The position numbers and the translations under genes were made by a program. A stretch of 64,000 nt of DNA from Serratia rubidaea (GTDB lineage: Bacteria; Pseudomonadota; Gammaproteobacteria; Enterobacterales; Enterobacteriaceae): the NCBI GenBank assembly GCA_901472405.1, contig LR590463.1, forward strand, positions 4,464,001 through 4,528,000, given 5' to 3'. Within the stretch, counting starts at the first letter, position 1. The number at the start of each line of letters is the position of its first letter. Positions 23,883-33,084 of this stretch are shown piece after piece. The notes under the pieces were generated by a model, which saw only the letters and a list, made by a program, of their open reading frames with translations, did not search any database and was not told the origin of the DNA.

Positions 23883-24804
23883 ATGAATCGTCCGCAAGAA
23901 TTCCCAACGCGCCCTGCTGCACCCCCGCTACTGGCTGACCTGGTTTGGCCTGGCGGTGCTGTTCCTGCTGGTGCAATTACCCTACCCGCTGCTGCATAAG
24001 CTCGGCGTATGGATGGGCCGTACCTCGATGCGCTTTTTGAAACGCCGCGTCACCATCACCCGCCGCAACCTGGAGCTGTGCTTCCCGGATATGGACGCCG
24101 CACAGCGCGAGCGCAAAGTGGTCAGCAATTTTGAATCCCTCGGCATGGGGCTGCTGGAAACCGGCATCGCCTGGTTCTGGCCGGATAAGCGCGTCAAACG
24201 CTGGTTTAACGTCTCCGGCATCAACCACCTGAAGATGGCGCAGCAGAACGGCCGCGGCGTGCTGGTGATTGGCGTGCACTTTATGTCGCTGGAGCTGGGC
24301 GGCCGGGCAATGGGCCTGTGCCAGCCGATGATGGCGATGTACCGCCCGCACAACAACAAGGCGATGGAGTGGGCGCAGACCAAAGGCCGTATGCGCTCCA
24401 ACAAGGCGATGCTTGACCGCAAAAACCTGCGCGGCATGGTGCAGGCGCTGAAAGGCGGCGAAGCGGTATGGTTCGCCCCCGACCAGGATTACGGCCCGCG
24501 CGGCAGCGTGTTTGCGCCGCTGTTTGCCGTCGATCAGGCCGCCACCACCAGAGGCACCTTTATGCTGGCGCGCATGGCGCAGCCGGCGCTGGTGCCGGTA
24601 GTGCTGATTCGGCGTGAAAACGGCGCCGGCTACGACCTGCTGATCCAGCCGGCGCTGGAAGACTACCCGCTGACCGACGAAATGGCCGCCGCCGCCTATA
24701 TGAACAAGGTGGTGGAAAAAGAGATTATGCGCGCGCCGGAGCAGTATATGTGGCTGCACCGCCGCTTTAAGACTCGCCCGGCCGGCGCGCCGTCGCTGTA
24801 CTGA
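23883..24804 (+). CDS. lpxP: Kdo2-lipid IVA palmitoleoyltransferase LpxP-like, one frameshift
   Basis: Inner-membrane acyltransferase that adds the secondary acyl chain to lipid A. The start reads [22 protein letters not shown] once one extra C at 23903-23905 is removed. An N-terminal membrane helix follows. The HX4D/E acyltransferase motif is seen in [11 protein letters not shown], with MATYRPHNN-like [23 protein letters not shown] and the C-terminal [15 protein letters not shown]. Repaired length is 306 residues, equal to E. coli LpxP, the cold-induced paralogue of LpxL. LpxL cannot be excluded by sequence alone, but LpxP is the closer match. Confidence 0.88.
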
Positions 24805-24919
24805 ATTTAGCACCGGGGGCGGACGCCCCCGCCGGCAAAACGTGCGCATCTTCTGCGGCGCAGCAGACGAATTGTTAACTTTGCTCTAACATCTCTTTTT
24901 GCCCATACAGGAGAAAGTG

Positions 24920-25612
24920 ATGAAACCCCAGGTTCGCATTGCACTGGTCGGCGATTATCGCCCCGAAGCCGTCGCCCACCAGGCCATTCCCACCGCGCTC
25001 ACGCTTGCCGCTTCCCATCTTGATGTTGACGTCCAGTCCCGCTGGTTGCCCACCGAAACCATAACCGACAGCGCCGTGCTGCAAGAGTATGATGCGATCT
25101 GGGTAGTGCCCGGCAGCCCGTACCGCCATGACGACGGGGCGTTTACCGCCATCCGTTACGCCCGTGAGCATGACGTGCCCTTCCTTGGCTCCTGCGGCGG
25201 TTTTCAATACGCGGTGGTGGAGTACGCCCGCAACGTCATGGGCTGGCACGATGCCACCCACGCGGAGACCGACAGCACGGGACGGCAGGTGATCACCCCG
25301 CTGAGCTGCTCACTGGTGGAAAAAACCGGCACCGTGCTGCTGCAGCCGAACACCCGCATTGCGCAGGCGTACGGCAGCCTGGAAACCCATGAGGGCTACC
25401 ACTGCAACTTTGGCGTTAACCCGGACTTTGTCAGCCAGCTGCAGCAGTTCCCGCTGCTCGTCAGCGCACACGATAGCGAAGGCGACGTCCGCGCCATCGA
25501 ACTGCCAACGCACCGCTTCTACGCCGCCACGCTGTTCCAGTCTGAACGCGCCGCCCTGCGTAACGCGCTCTCGCCGCTGGTGGTCGAACTGATCGCTACC
25601 GCCCGCCGCTAA
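24920..25612 (+). CDS. CTP synthase C-terminal-region-like glutamine amidotransferase
   Basis: 230-residue stand-alone class I glutamine amidotransferase-type protein related to the C-terminal half of CTP synthase; biological role unknown. The nucleophile elbow is FLGSCGGFQYAVVEYAR with C92. H198 and E209 lie in LPTHRFYAATLFQSE, which parallels the HPFFLATQFHPE end of CTP synthase. No synthetase domain is attached. Some members of this family carry selenocysteine, but the codon here is a normal Cys codon. Start at 24920 fits GGAGAAAGTG upstream. Convergent with lrgB. Confidence 0.82.
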   Translation: MKPQVRIALVGDYRPEAVAHQAIPTALTLAASHLDVDVQSRWLPTETITDSAVLQEYDAIWVVPGSPYRHDDGAFTAIRYAREHDVPFLGSCGGFQYAVVEYARNVMGWHDATHAETDSTGRQVITPLSCSLVEKTGTVLLQPNTRIAQAYGSLETHEGYHCNFGVNPDFVSQLQQFPLLVSAHDSEGDVRAIELPTHRFYAATLFQSERAALRNALSPLVVELIATARR

Positions 25613-25616
25613 ACGT

Positions 25617-25642
25617 ACGGCGCCGGGTGCGCCCGGCGCCGT
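25617..25642. terminator. Hairpin between convergent amidotransferase gene and lrgB
   Basis: Perfect 11-bp stem ACGGCGCCGGG / CCCGGCGCCGT with loop TGCG. It starts 5 bases after the amidotransferase stop and lies 8 bases before the lrgB stop, so it probably ends both transcripts, though neither side has a long T-tract. Confidence 0.7.
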
Positions 25643-25649
25643 CGGCGTA

Positions 25650-26339
25650 TTACCACATCCACAGACCAATCAGCGGCGCGGCCAGCACGGTAATGATGCC
25701 GGCCAGCATCATCACCAGGCTGGATACCACGCCCTCTTCCTGCCCCATCTCATAGGCGCGTGCGGTACCCGCGCCGTGCGACGACGCCCCCAGCCCGGCG
25801 CCCTTCGCCAGGCCGCTGCGCACCGACAGACGCAAAAACAGAATATCCCCCACCGCCATACCGAACACCCCGGTGATCACCACAAACAGCGCCACCAGAT
25901 CCGGCTGGCCGCCCATCTGCTTGGCCGCCTCCAGCGCGAAAGGCGTGGTGATCGAACGCACCGCCAGGCTGCGCTGCACCTCTTCAGACAGCGTCAGCAG
26001 ACGCGCCAGCCAGACCGAGCTGTACACCGCCACGCATACCGCCGTGATCACCCCAGCGCTGAGCGACAGCCAGTGACGGCGGATAATGTGCAGGTTCTCA
26101 TACACCGGCACCGCAAAGGCGATGGTCGCCGGGCCGAGCAGCCACAGCAGCCAGTGGGTCTCCCCCAGATAGTCGCGGTAGGAAATATGCGTCACCACCA
26201 GCAGCAGCACCAGAATCATCGGCGTCAGCACCAGCGGCATCAGCAGCAGGCTGCGGCGACGGCGATAGAGCCGCTTATTGGCGAAGTAGAGCGCCAGCGT
26301 GGCGGCCAGACAGAGCAGGCTGAGGAGAAAATCATTCAT
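25650..26339 (-). CDS. LrgB/CidB-family membrane protein
   Basis: 229-residue inner-membrane protein of the LrgB (YohK) family, partner of a CidA/LrgA holin-like protein. About six or seven membrane helices. Family motifs: VPVYENLHIIRRHW and SITTPFALEAAKQMGGQPDLVALFVVITG, then GASSHGAGTARAYEMGQEEGVVSSL. Overlaps lrgA by 8 bases, so it is coupled to it. Proposed roles include murein hydrolase control and pyruvate or overflow metabolite transport; which applies here is not shown. Confidence 0.9.
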   Translation of the reverse strand: MNDFLLSLLCLAATLALYFANKRLYRRRRSLLLMPLVLTPMILVLLLVVTHISYRDYLGETHWLLWLLGPATIAFAVPVYENLHIIRRHWLSLSAGVITAVCVAVYSSVWLARLLTLSEEVQRSLAVRSITTPFALEAAKQMGGQPDLVALFVVITGVFGMAVGDILFLRLSVRSGLAKGAGLGASSHGAGTARAYEMGQEEGVVSSLVMMLAGIITVLAAPLIGLWMW

Positions 26340-26751
26340 GATGCTTACGCCGCTGCAGCCAGAGTTCGAAACGATAGACGCGGTCCACCACCAGTCCGGT
26401 GGCCCCCAGCGTCAGCATGGTGCTGACGGCAATCACCAGAAAAATCTTCCAGCCCTCCACCATCAGCAGCTGCGCATAGTTGACCACCGCCACCACCGCC
26501 GGCACGAAGAACAGCAGCATCTCCGCCAGCAGCCAGCGCGCGCCGGCCCGCACCCAGCTCAGCGGCAGCACGCGCAGCACAATCAACGCCAGCAGCATCA
26601 GCATGCCGACAATATTGGCGGGTAACGGTAAATGGAACTGCGCCACCAGCCGGTCGGCCAGCAAGAACAGCAGCGCGTACAACACAACCTGAACGGGAAC
26701 CTGCAGGCGGGCCAGCAGGGATGGCGCAGCACGACGTAACGCCAGGGACAT
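26332..26751 (-). CDS. CidA/LrgA-family holin-like protein
   Basis: 139-residue protein with four membrane helices, the family core being LPANIVGMLMLLALIVLRVLPLSWVRAGARWLLAEMLLFFVPAVVAVVNY split across helices 2 and 3. Paired with the LrgB gene directly downstream. The Met at 26751 has GAGG nine bases upstream and is preferred over the TTG at 26766. Divergent from a LysR regulator gene, an arrangement also seen with cidABC in Gram-positive bacteria, where CidR responds to acetate. Confidence 0.88.
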   Translation of the reverse strand: MSLALRRAAPSLLARLQVPVQVVLYALLFLLADRLVAQFHLPLPANIVGMLMLLALIVLRVLPLSWVRAGARWLLAEMLLFFVPAVVAVVNYAQLLMVEGWKIFLVIAVSTMLTLGATGLVVDRVYRFELWLQRRKHHE

Positions 26752-26847
26752 GGAGAGCGGCCTCAAGCAAAAAAATGACGGGTTACAGTATACGCAGCCG
26801 GGAAACCAGCCCTGAAATGAATTAAAATTATCAACTTCATGCCTTAA

Positions 26848-26861
26848 GGGAATAGTTTCCC
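26848..26861. promoter_or_regulatory. Palindrome in the lrgA/LysR divergent region
   Basis: GGGAA-TAGT-TTCCC, perfect 5-bp arms, lies 29 bases before the LysR gene start and about 97 bases before lrgA. Position and symmetry fit an operator of the divergent regulator; binding is not shown. Confidence 0.4.
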
Positions 26862-26889
26862 GCCGGTATCGCCTATCGGAGAACGGATC

Positions 26890-27778
26890 GTGGATGTTCG
26901 TACCCTACGCTACTTTGTCGAAGTCGTGCGTCAGCAGAGCTTTACCCGCGCGGCGGAAAAAACTGTTCGTCACCCAACCGACCATCAGCAAGATGCTGCG
27001 CCATCTGGAAGATGAGCTGGAATGCACCCTGCTGATCCGCGAGGGGCGCAAACTGCACCTGACGGACAGCGGCCAGGCGGTCTATCAGCGCGGCGTGGCG
27101 ATCCTGGATGAGTTCCGCCAGCTGGAGGCCGAGCTGGAAGACATCAGCGCGGTGAGAAAAGGCGTGCTGCGGCTGGGCATCCCGCCGATGGTCGGCCGGC
27201 AAATCGCCGGTTTAATCCGCCACTTCCGCCACGCCTATCCCGGCATTGAGCTGCGCATCTCCGAGCTGGGCGGCCTGTCCGGCGAGCAGCGGGTGCTGGC
27301 GGGCGAGCTGGATCTGGCGATGACGGTCTACTCGCCCGATGCCGACCGGCCGCTGACCTTTCTGCCGCTGCTGACCCACCCGATGTGCGTCGTGGTGCCG
27401 CGCAATCAGTACTGGCAAGGACGCAGCTGCGTCAGCCTGGAGGAGCTGGCCGCCTGGCCGCTGCTGATCTATAACGAAGATTTCGCGCTGTACAAGATGC
27501 TGATGGCGGCCTTCCGCCGCGCCGAGCTGGAGCCGCGCATCGCGGTGCGCAGCGGCCAGTGGGACTTTCTGGCCTCAATGGTGCAGGCCGGCGTCGGCAT
27601 CGCCGCCCTGCCGGAGCCGGTCTGTCAGTGGCTGGATAAGGAGAGCCTGATCTGGCTGCCGCTGGAACCGCTGATGGAGTGGAAGGTCGGGCTGATCTGG
27701 CGCCAGGACAGTTATCTGTCCCACAGCGCCCAGGCGTGGATCGCCTGCTGCCGCGACCACCTGTCGATGATGAAATAA
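26890..27778 (+). CDS. LysR-type regulator (CidR-like), one frameshift
   Basis: LysR transcriptional regulator, probably controlling the divergent lrgAB pair. GTG start, VDVRTLRYFVEVVRQQSFTRAAEKLF, then TQPTISKMLRHLEDELE completes the helix-turn-helix. One extra A in the run at 26957-26962 shifts the frame inside AAEKLF. The effector domain follows with GIPPMVGRQIAGLIRHFR and GQWDFLASMVQAGVGIAALPE. Repaired length is about 295 residues, normal for the family. The specific effector is unknown; in Gram-positive CidR it is acetate-linked. Confidence 0.85.
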
Positions 27779-27780
27779 AA

Positions 27781-27804
27781 AAGGGCTGAATTTCTTCAGC
27801 CCCT
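27781..27804. terminator. Hairpin between convergent LysR gene and yjcE
   Basis: AAGGGCTGAA / TTCAGCCCCTT stem with a one-base bulge and TTTC loop, with A-tract and T residues on the flanks. Starts just after the LysR stop and lies 19 bases before the yjcE stop. Confidence 0.7.
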
Positions 27805-27822
27805 TACGGTTAATTCCTGCTC

Positions 27823-29472
27823 TTAGCCTTCGCGCTCCACCAGCAGCGCCTCCAGCAGGTCGAGATCGTGCAGCAGTTTCTGCAGCGTCTCATTGCTGAT
27901 TTTCTGCGTCGCGCGCAGGTGATACAGCTCGCCGCGCTCGGCGCGCAGCGCCGTCAGACGGAAGCGTCGCTCCAGGTTTTCCAGCTCCAGCGCGTTCTCA
28001 ATATCGTCTTTGCTGGCGACCCGGCGGCGCAGCATACCGACCACCCGCGAGCTGACCTCTTTCAGCACCTGCGGATCGATATTCTCCTCGGTATCCGCCG
28101 TCAGCCGCTCTTCCATTTTGTTGATGCTTTCGATCGCCACTTCCGCCGCCATCGCAATCGCCATCCGCTCTTCGCCCTTACTGACGCTCGGGTCCGCCAC
28201 CTGCACGCCGCGCAACAGCAGCGGCAGCGCGATAACGCCGACAATCAGCGACAGCAGGATCACCCCGGCGGCGATAAACACCAGTTGATAACGCGCCGGG
28301 AAGGCGCTGCCGTCGCTGAGCAACAGCGGAATCGACAGCACGCCGGCCAGCGTAATCGCCCCGCGCACCCCGGCGAACGACGCCACCCACAGCTCACGCG
28401 TGGTGTAGTTGCCAAACTGCAGCGGGCGCTTTTTCAGCAGCCGCTTGCTGGCGCCCTTCATCAGCCACAGCCAGGTGAAGCGCAGCAGCAGCAGCGCGGC
28501 GTAGATAATCGCCACGTCGGCAAACAGATACCAGGTCTGAATCGTCGGGTCCAGCTCCGCCTGCAGAATCGAGGTTTCCAGGATCCCCGGCAGCTGCAGG
28601 CCCAACATAATGAACACCATGCCGTTAAATACGAACTCCAGCATCGCCCAGACGCTGTTGGCGCGCAGGCGCATCGCCAGCGGCGCATTGCGGATCACGC
28701 CGGACTGGCTGATGGTCATCCCCGCCGCGACCGCCGCCAGGATCCCCGATACGCCGATATGTTCGGCAATCAGGTAAGAGGCAAACGGCAGCAGCAGTAA
28801 GAAGACGATCTGCGTCGCCGGGTCGTCGCCGCTCCAGCGGCTCATCACGCGCAGCGACTTACTGTAGGTCCAGGTGACCGCCACGCCGGCCAGCAGGCCG
28901 CCGATCGCCACCTTGAGGAATTCCAGCGTCGCGCCGCCCACGGTGAACACCATGGTGCCCATCGCCACCGCGATGGCGAACTTGAGCGACACCAGGCCGG
29001 AGGCGTCGTTCATCAGCGCCTCGCCCTCCAGCACGCCCATAATCGGTTTCGGGATCCGCCCTTTACCGACGATGCCGGACAACGCCACGGCATCGGTCGG
29101 CGACAGCACCGCCGCCAGCGCAAACGCCGCCACCAGCGGAATGCCCGGCACCATCAGGTAGATCAGATAGCCGACGCCGACCACGGTGATCAGCACCAGC
29201 ACCAGCGCCAGCCCGAGCACCTCACGGCCGTGGTGAATAAACTCGCGCATCGGCGTTTTCCAGCCGTCGGCAAACAGCAGCGGCGGGATAAACAGCACTA
29301 AAAACAGTTCCGGATCGAAGTCCACGTGCAGCCCGAAATGCGGCCAGGCCAACATCGCACCGATGGCGATTTGCATTAACGGGAGCGGCACCTGGAACGG
29401 CAACATACGCGTCACCACCCCGGACAGGGAGACCACCAGGATTAAAATGAGGATTGTAAAAAAGATTTCCAT
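27823..29472 (-). CDS. yjcE: CPA1 sodium/proton antiporter YjcE
   Basis: Inner-membrane cation/proton exchanger, 549 residues, same length as E. coli YjcE. About 12 helices; conserved FVLFIPPLLFADGWKTP-like FLVLFIPPLLFADGW, ALAAVLSPTDAVALSGI, and EALMNDASGLVSLKFA (ion-site Asp) are visible. The C-terminal cytoplasmic helix region has TADTEENIDPQVLKEVSSRV. Intact. Adjacent to ghxP in the same order as E. coli. Confidence 0.95.
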   Translation of the reverse strand: MEIFFTILILILVVSLSGVVTRMLPFQVPLPLMQIAIGAMLAWPHFGLHVDFDPELFLVLFIPPLLFADGWKTPMREFIHHGREVLGLALVLVLITVVGVGYLIYLMVPGIPLVAAFALAAVLSPTDAVALSGIVGKGRIPKPIMGVLEGEALMNDASGLVSLKFAIAVAMGTMVFTVGGATLEFLKVAIGGLLAGVAVTWTYSKSLRVMSRWSGDDPATQIVFLLLLPFASYLIAEHIGVSGILAAVAAGMTISQSGVIRNAPLAMRLRANSVWAMLEFVFNGMVFIMLGLQLPGILETSILQAELDPTIQTWYLFADVAIIYAALLLLRFTWLWLMKGASKRLLKKRPLQFGNYTTRELWVASFAGVRGAITLAGVLSIPLLLSDGSAFPARYQLVFIAAGVILLSLIVGVIALPLLLRGVQVADPSVSKGEERMAIAMAAEVAIESINKMEERLTADTEENIDPQVLKEVSSRVVGMLRRRVASKDDIENALELENLERRFRLTALRAERGELYHLRATQKISNETLQKLLHDLDLLEALLVEREG

Positions 29473-29613
29473 GCTTTCCTTAGACTCTACGGTTTCGACC
29501 TCAACGGCGTATTGCCAGAGTACGTGCCAAATAGTAGATCACTTTTTTTACGTCGGTGAAAGCTTGTTGTGCCTTTCAAAATGGCGAAATAGATTAAGGA
29601 GAGTAATCTGAAA

Positions 29614-29638
29614 CCGGGGCGCGCCAAACGCGCCCCGG
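29614..29638 (-). terminator. Terminator hairpin of ghxP
   Basis: Perfect 10-bp stem CCGGGGCGCG / CGCGCCCCGG with a 5-base loop, 8 bases after the ghxP stop; TTTC follows on the minus strand. Confidence 0.8.
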
Positions 29639-29646
29639 CAGAGGCG

Positions 29647-31007
29647 TCAGATGGCCCAGCCGCCGGCGTAAAACACCACCAGCGCCACCGCAATCACTAC
29701 GGTGCCGATATTCAGCTTGCGCCATTCGCCGGAGAAGATCCGGCCGATCACCAGCGCGCTGAAGCCCAGCATAATGCCGGTGACGATATTGCAGGTCAGG
29801 ACGATAAACACCGCGCACAACAGGCCGGACATCGCGTCGACAAAGTCGTCAAAATCCAGCTTGGTGACGTTGCTGAGCATCAGCAGGCCGACATACATCA
29901 GCGCCGGCGCCGTCGCATACACCGGCACCAGGTAGGAGAGCGGCGACAGGAACAGAATCAGCAGGAACAGCAGCCCCACCACGGTGGCGGTCAGGCCGGT
30001 TTTACCGCCGGCCGCGGTGCCCGCCGCCGATTCGATGTATACCGCCGCCGGCGCGGCGCCCACCAGCGCCGAGAAAATGCTGCTGACCGAGTCGGAAGTC
30101 AGCGCCTTGCCGCCGTTGACGATCTGGCCGTCTTTATCCAGCAGGTTCGCCTGCCCGGCGACCGCACGGATGGTGCCGGTGGCGTCAAACACCGCGGTCA
30201 TCACCAGCGCCAGCACGCTCGGCAGCACCACCGGCTGCAGCGCGCCCATAATATCCAGGCTGAAAATCAGCGAGTTGCCCTGCTCATCGGCCAGGCTCGG
30301 CATGGCGAACAGCCCCTGATACTTCACCGCCGGGTCGAAAATCAGGCCGATAACGGAGATGGCGATAATCACCAGCAGAATGCCGCCCGGCACCCGCAGC
30401 TTCTCCAGGCCGAAAATCACCGCCAGCCCGAGCAGCGTCATCACCACCGGGAAGGAGGTAAAGGCGCCCAGCGCCACCGGCAGCCCGTCCAGCGGGTTTT
30501 TCACCACCAGGCCGACGCCGTTGGCGGCGATCAGCAGCAGGAACAGGCCGATACCGATGCCGGTGCCGTGCGCCACGCCCATCGGCAGGTTACGCAGGAT
30601 CCAGGAGCGGATGCCGGTCACCGAGATCACGGTAAACAGCAGCCCCATCAGGCACACCGCCCCAGCGCCACCGGAATGCTGATCTGCTGGCCCAGCACCA
30701 GACTAAAGGCGGTAAACGCCGTCAGCGAGATGGCGCAGCCGATCGCCATCGGCAGGTTGGCCCACAGCCCCATCAGCAGCGAGCCGAAGCCGGCCACCAG
30801 ACAGGTGGCGACGAACACCGCGGTCGGCGGGAAGCCCGCCTTGCCCAGCATGCTCGGCACCACAATCACCGAATAGACCATCGCCAAAAAGGTGGTCAGG
30901 CCGGCCACCACTTCCTGCCGCACGCTGCTGCCGCGCTGCGAAATTTTAAAATAACCGTCAAGCCCGCCTTTTGTTGGTGCGGCGTTATTCGCTTGAGAAT
31001 TCGACAT
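29647..31007 (-). CDS. ghxP: Guanine/hypoxanthine permease GhxP, one frameshift
   Basis: NCS2-family proton symporter for guanine and hypoxanthine (E. coli YjcD). N-terminus [20 protein letters not shown], then [27 protein letters not shown] split over the family signature. One base is missing in the C run at 30660-30663, breaking SIPVALGAVCLMG. After repair it has 453 residues. Later motifs include [19 protein letters not shown] and [18 protein letters not shown] (substrate site). PurR-like boxes lie upstream, fitting the purine regulon. Next to yjcE, as in E. coli. Confidence 0.93.
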
Positions 31008-31139
31008 GTTGCTGTCCCCTGTAATCACTGCTTGTCTGATGCAGAAAGTGTTTTACGTCCGCAGCCGACAGAACGGAATCGTTTCCGCCACGTTTGCTCC
31101 CAACGCCTTGCGCTGCGCGGCAGATAGCGGCCGCGCACA

Positions 31140-31155
31140 AGGCAAACGATTAACT
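31140..31155. promoter_or_regulatory. PurR-like operator upstream of ghxP (best match)
   Basis: AGGCAAACGATTAACT fits the PurR consensus ANGCAAACGNTTNCNT at 15 of 16 positions. Lies 133 bases before the ghxP start. Confidence 0.7.
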
Positions 31156-31195
31156 CTCGGCGTGAGGTACGGGTGAATTTATAGTGTTTTTACTG

Positions 31196-31211
31196 AAGCA
31201 AACGATTATCC
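31196..31211. promoter_or_regulatory. Second PurR-like operator upstream of ghxP
   Basis: AAGCAAACGATTATCC shares the core GCAAACGATTA with the first box, 56 bases apart, and fits the PurR consensus at 14 of 16 positions. A third, weaker box on the minus strand lies at 31073-31088 (GCGGAAACGATTCCGT). Confidence 0.6.
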
Positions 31212-31317
31212 AGCCTTCTATACCGTCCGATCAACTAAAGATCGCGACAGAAAGGGTAAAAAGTCGTCGTTCCGACGCGATTAACCACAACGCCGCCGCA
31301 TGCTGAGGCCCGGACAT

Positions 31318-31722
31318 TCAGGCCGGCATGGCCTGCGGATCCATAAACATCAGCTCCCAGATATGGCCGTCCAGATCCTGGAAGCCGTGGCCGTACATAA
31401 AACCGTGGTCCTGCGGCTGGTTATAGGTATTGCCGCCGGCGGCGATCGCCTTGCGCACCAGTTCGTCCACCGCCGCGCGGCTGGGCCGCGACAGACAGAG
31501 CAGCACTTCGCTGGCGCGCTTCGCATCGCTAATCGGATTGGGGGTAAACATTTTGAATTTATCGTGGGTTAACAGCATCACATAGATGGTGTCGCTCACC
31601 ACCATGCAGGCGGCGCTGTCGTCGGTAAACTGCTGGTTGAAGGCAAAGCCCAGCTGACCAAAAAAGGCCATGGAGGCGGGCAGATCGCTGACCGGCAAAT
31701 TGACAAAGATTTGAGTCGTCAT
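31318..31722 (-). CDS. VOC-family (glyoxalase/bleomycin resistance-type) protein
   Basis: 134-residue vicinal oxygen chelate fold protein with the two beta-alpha-beta-beta-beta repeats. Visible landmarks are IFVNLPVSDLPASMAFFGQLGF at the N-terminus, a central PISDAKRASEVLLCLS and the C-terminal metal-type HGFQDLDGHIWELMFMD with His and Glu ligands. Substrate unknown; members range from glyoxalases to antibiotic-binding proteins. It sits alone between ghxP and a GST gene on the same strand, 47 bases after the GST gene end. Intact. Confidence 0.85.
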   Translation of the reverse strand: MTTQIFVNLPVSDLPASMAFFGQLGFAFNQQFTDDSAACMVVSDTIYVMLLTHDKFKMFTPNPISDAKRASEVLLCLSRPSRAAVDELVRKAIAAGGNTYNQPQDHGFMYGHGFQDLDGHIWELMFMDPQAMPA

Positions 31723-31768
31723 GGACCTTCTCCGAGAAACAGTGACCTATCGAGTATAGTCCAGACGG

Positions 31769-32437
31769 CTAGAGCAGCAGATGATAAGGGCCGCCCTGCT
31801 CCAGCGCACGCTGGTAAGCCGGGCGCTGATGAATGCGCCGCAGAAAATCGCGCAGCTGCGGGCAGCCGTCCAGCCCGCTGCGCGCGGCCATCGCCTCCAG
31901 CGGAAAGCTCATTTTGATATCGGCGGCGCTGAAGTCATGGCCGGCAAACCAGGGGTTGCTCCGCAGGTGTCGTTCCAGATAGTCGCGATGCACGGCGATC
32001 TGCTTATCGAGATAGTTGCGCTGCACTCCTTTACCGACGGCGCCGGCCACCTTGCGCAGCAGCAGCGGCACCGGCGGTTGCCCAAGGCGGCCAAACACCA
32101 GCTTCATCACCAGCAGCGGCATCAGCGAACCTTCCGCATAGTGCAGCCAGTAGCGGTACTGCTGACGCGCATGAAAATCGGTGGGGATAAACAGCCCCTG
32201 CGCATCATAGGCTTCCTGCAGATACTCGATGATTGCGCCGGACTCGGCCAGCGTCAAATCGCCGTCAACAATTACCGGCGATTTGCCCAGCGGGTGGATT
32301 TTCTTCAACGCCGGCGGCGCCAGCAGGCTCCCCGCCTCCCGCTGATAGCGCTGCACCTGATAAGGCACCGCCAGCTCTTCCAAAAACCATAAGATAGGCT
32401 GCGAGCGCGAGTTATTCAGGTGGTGAACGGTGATCAT
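31769..32437 (-). CDS. Glutathione S-transferase
   Basis: 222-residue cytosolic GST. The N-terminal thioredoxin-like domain starts MITVHHLNNSRSQPILWFLEEL, with a Ser at the glutathione-activating site (SRSQ) and the cis-Pro in GKSPVI. DLTLAESGAIIEYL binds the gamma-glutamyl part. The all-helical C-terminal domain has WFAGHDFSAADIKMSFPLE. Overlaps the lipocalin-like gene by 4 bases (ATGA), so they are coupled. Substrate unknown; a stress or detoxification role is likely. Confidence 0.9.
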   Translation of the reverse strand: MITVHHLNNSRSQPILWFLEELAVPYQVQRYQREAGSLLAPPALKKIHPLGKSPVIVDGDLTLAESGAIIEYLQEAYDAQGLFIPTDFHARQQYRYWLHYAEGSLMPLLVMKLVFGRLGQPPVPLLLRKVAGAVGKGVQRNYLDKQIAVHRDYLERHLRSNPWFAGHDFSAADIKMSFPLEAMAARSGLDGCPQLRDFLRRIHQRPAYQRALEQGGPYHLLL

Positions 32438-32877
32438 CCGGGCATCTCGATGCGTTGCCAGACCAGCTCGCCAATCTGTACGCCGTTACCGATTTGCAGC
32501 GGTGCGGTGCGCAGCGTCAGCCTATCGCCGGAAAAACTGTAAAAACGCACAAAGCGGGTGCCGACCCAGTTGGGAAACGAGCAGCCTTCAACCTGATGAA
32601 TCACCCGCTGATCCGGCTCATCAATCTGGTAGCGGCCAAAATAACTGAGCATATTGGTAAACGCGACGCGTAGCTCCTGGTCGCTGCCCTGCGCCAGATC
32701 GTCCGCGGCAAAGCGCGGGCGCACCGCGCTATACAGCTGTGCCGCCATGGTGCCGTTGGCCTCGTAATTGATGCGCCCTATCACCTGCTCGCCGAGCGGG
32801 TAGCTTGGCGCACCCTCTTCGCTCTTGAATACCGAAGACACCAGTGACCAGCTGCCAACAAATGCATTTGTCGTCAT
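32434..32877 (-). CDS. Lipocalin-like domain protein
   Basis: 147-residue protein of the lipocalin-like family (PF13924 type). It has FVGSWSLVSSVF at the N-terminus, the GXW hallmark of lipocalin strands, and GRINYEANGTMAAQLY and VGTRFVRFYSFSGDRLTLRT as further strands. No signal peptide, so probably cytosolic. Start taken at ATG 32877; a GTG sits one codon earlier. Coupled to the downstream GST gene. Ligand unknown; pairing with GST suggests handling of a small hydrophobic or electrophilic compound (inference). Confidence 0.78.
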   Translation of the reverse strand: MTTNAFVGSWSLVSSVFKSEEGAPSYPLGEQVIGRINYEANGTMAAQLYSAVRPRFAADDLAQGSDQELRVAFTNMLSYFGRYQIDEPDQRVIHQVEGCSFPNWVGTRFVRFYSFSGDRLTLRTAPLQIGNGVQIGELVWQRIEMPG

Positions 32878-33084
32878 CACTCATTCTCCACCCACTTACC
32901 TTGTTTAAATTTAAAGGTAGCGGTGAATGGTTTGCTGCGCCAGCCAGCCCCCACGCCGGAATATCAATTTATTTGACAGAGATACTCAAAACTCTCCGAT
33001 TTTAACCTCAGACCCACCTGGTTAATATTTAACTCATCGAGACGCACCAGCGGCTCACATAAAAAATACTCTGAGGATTGCATC

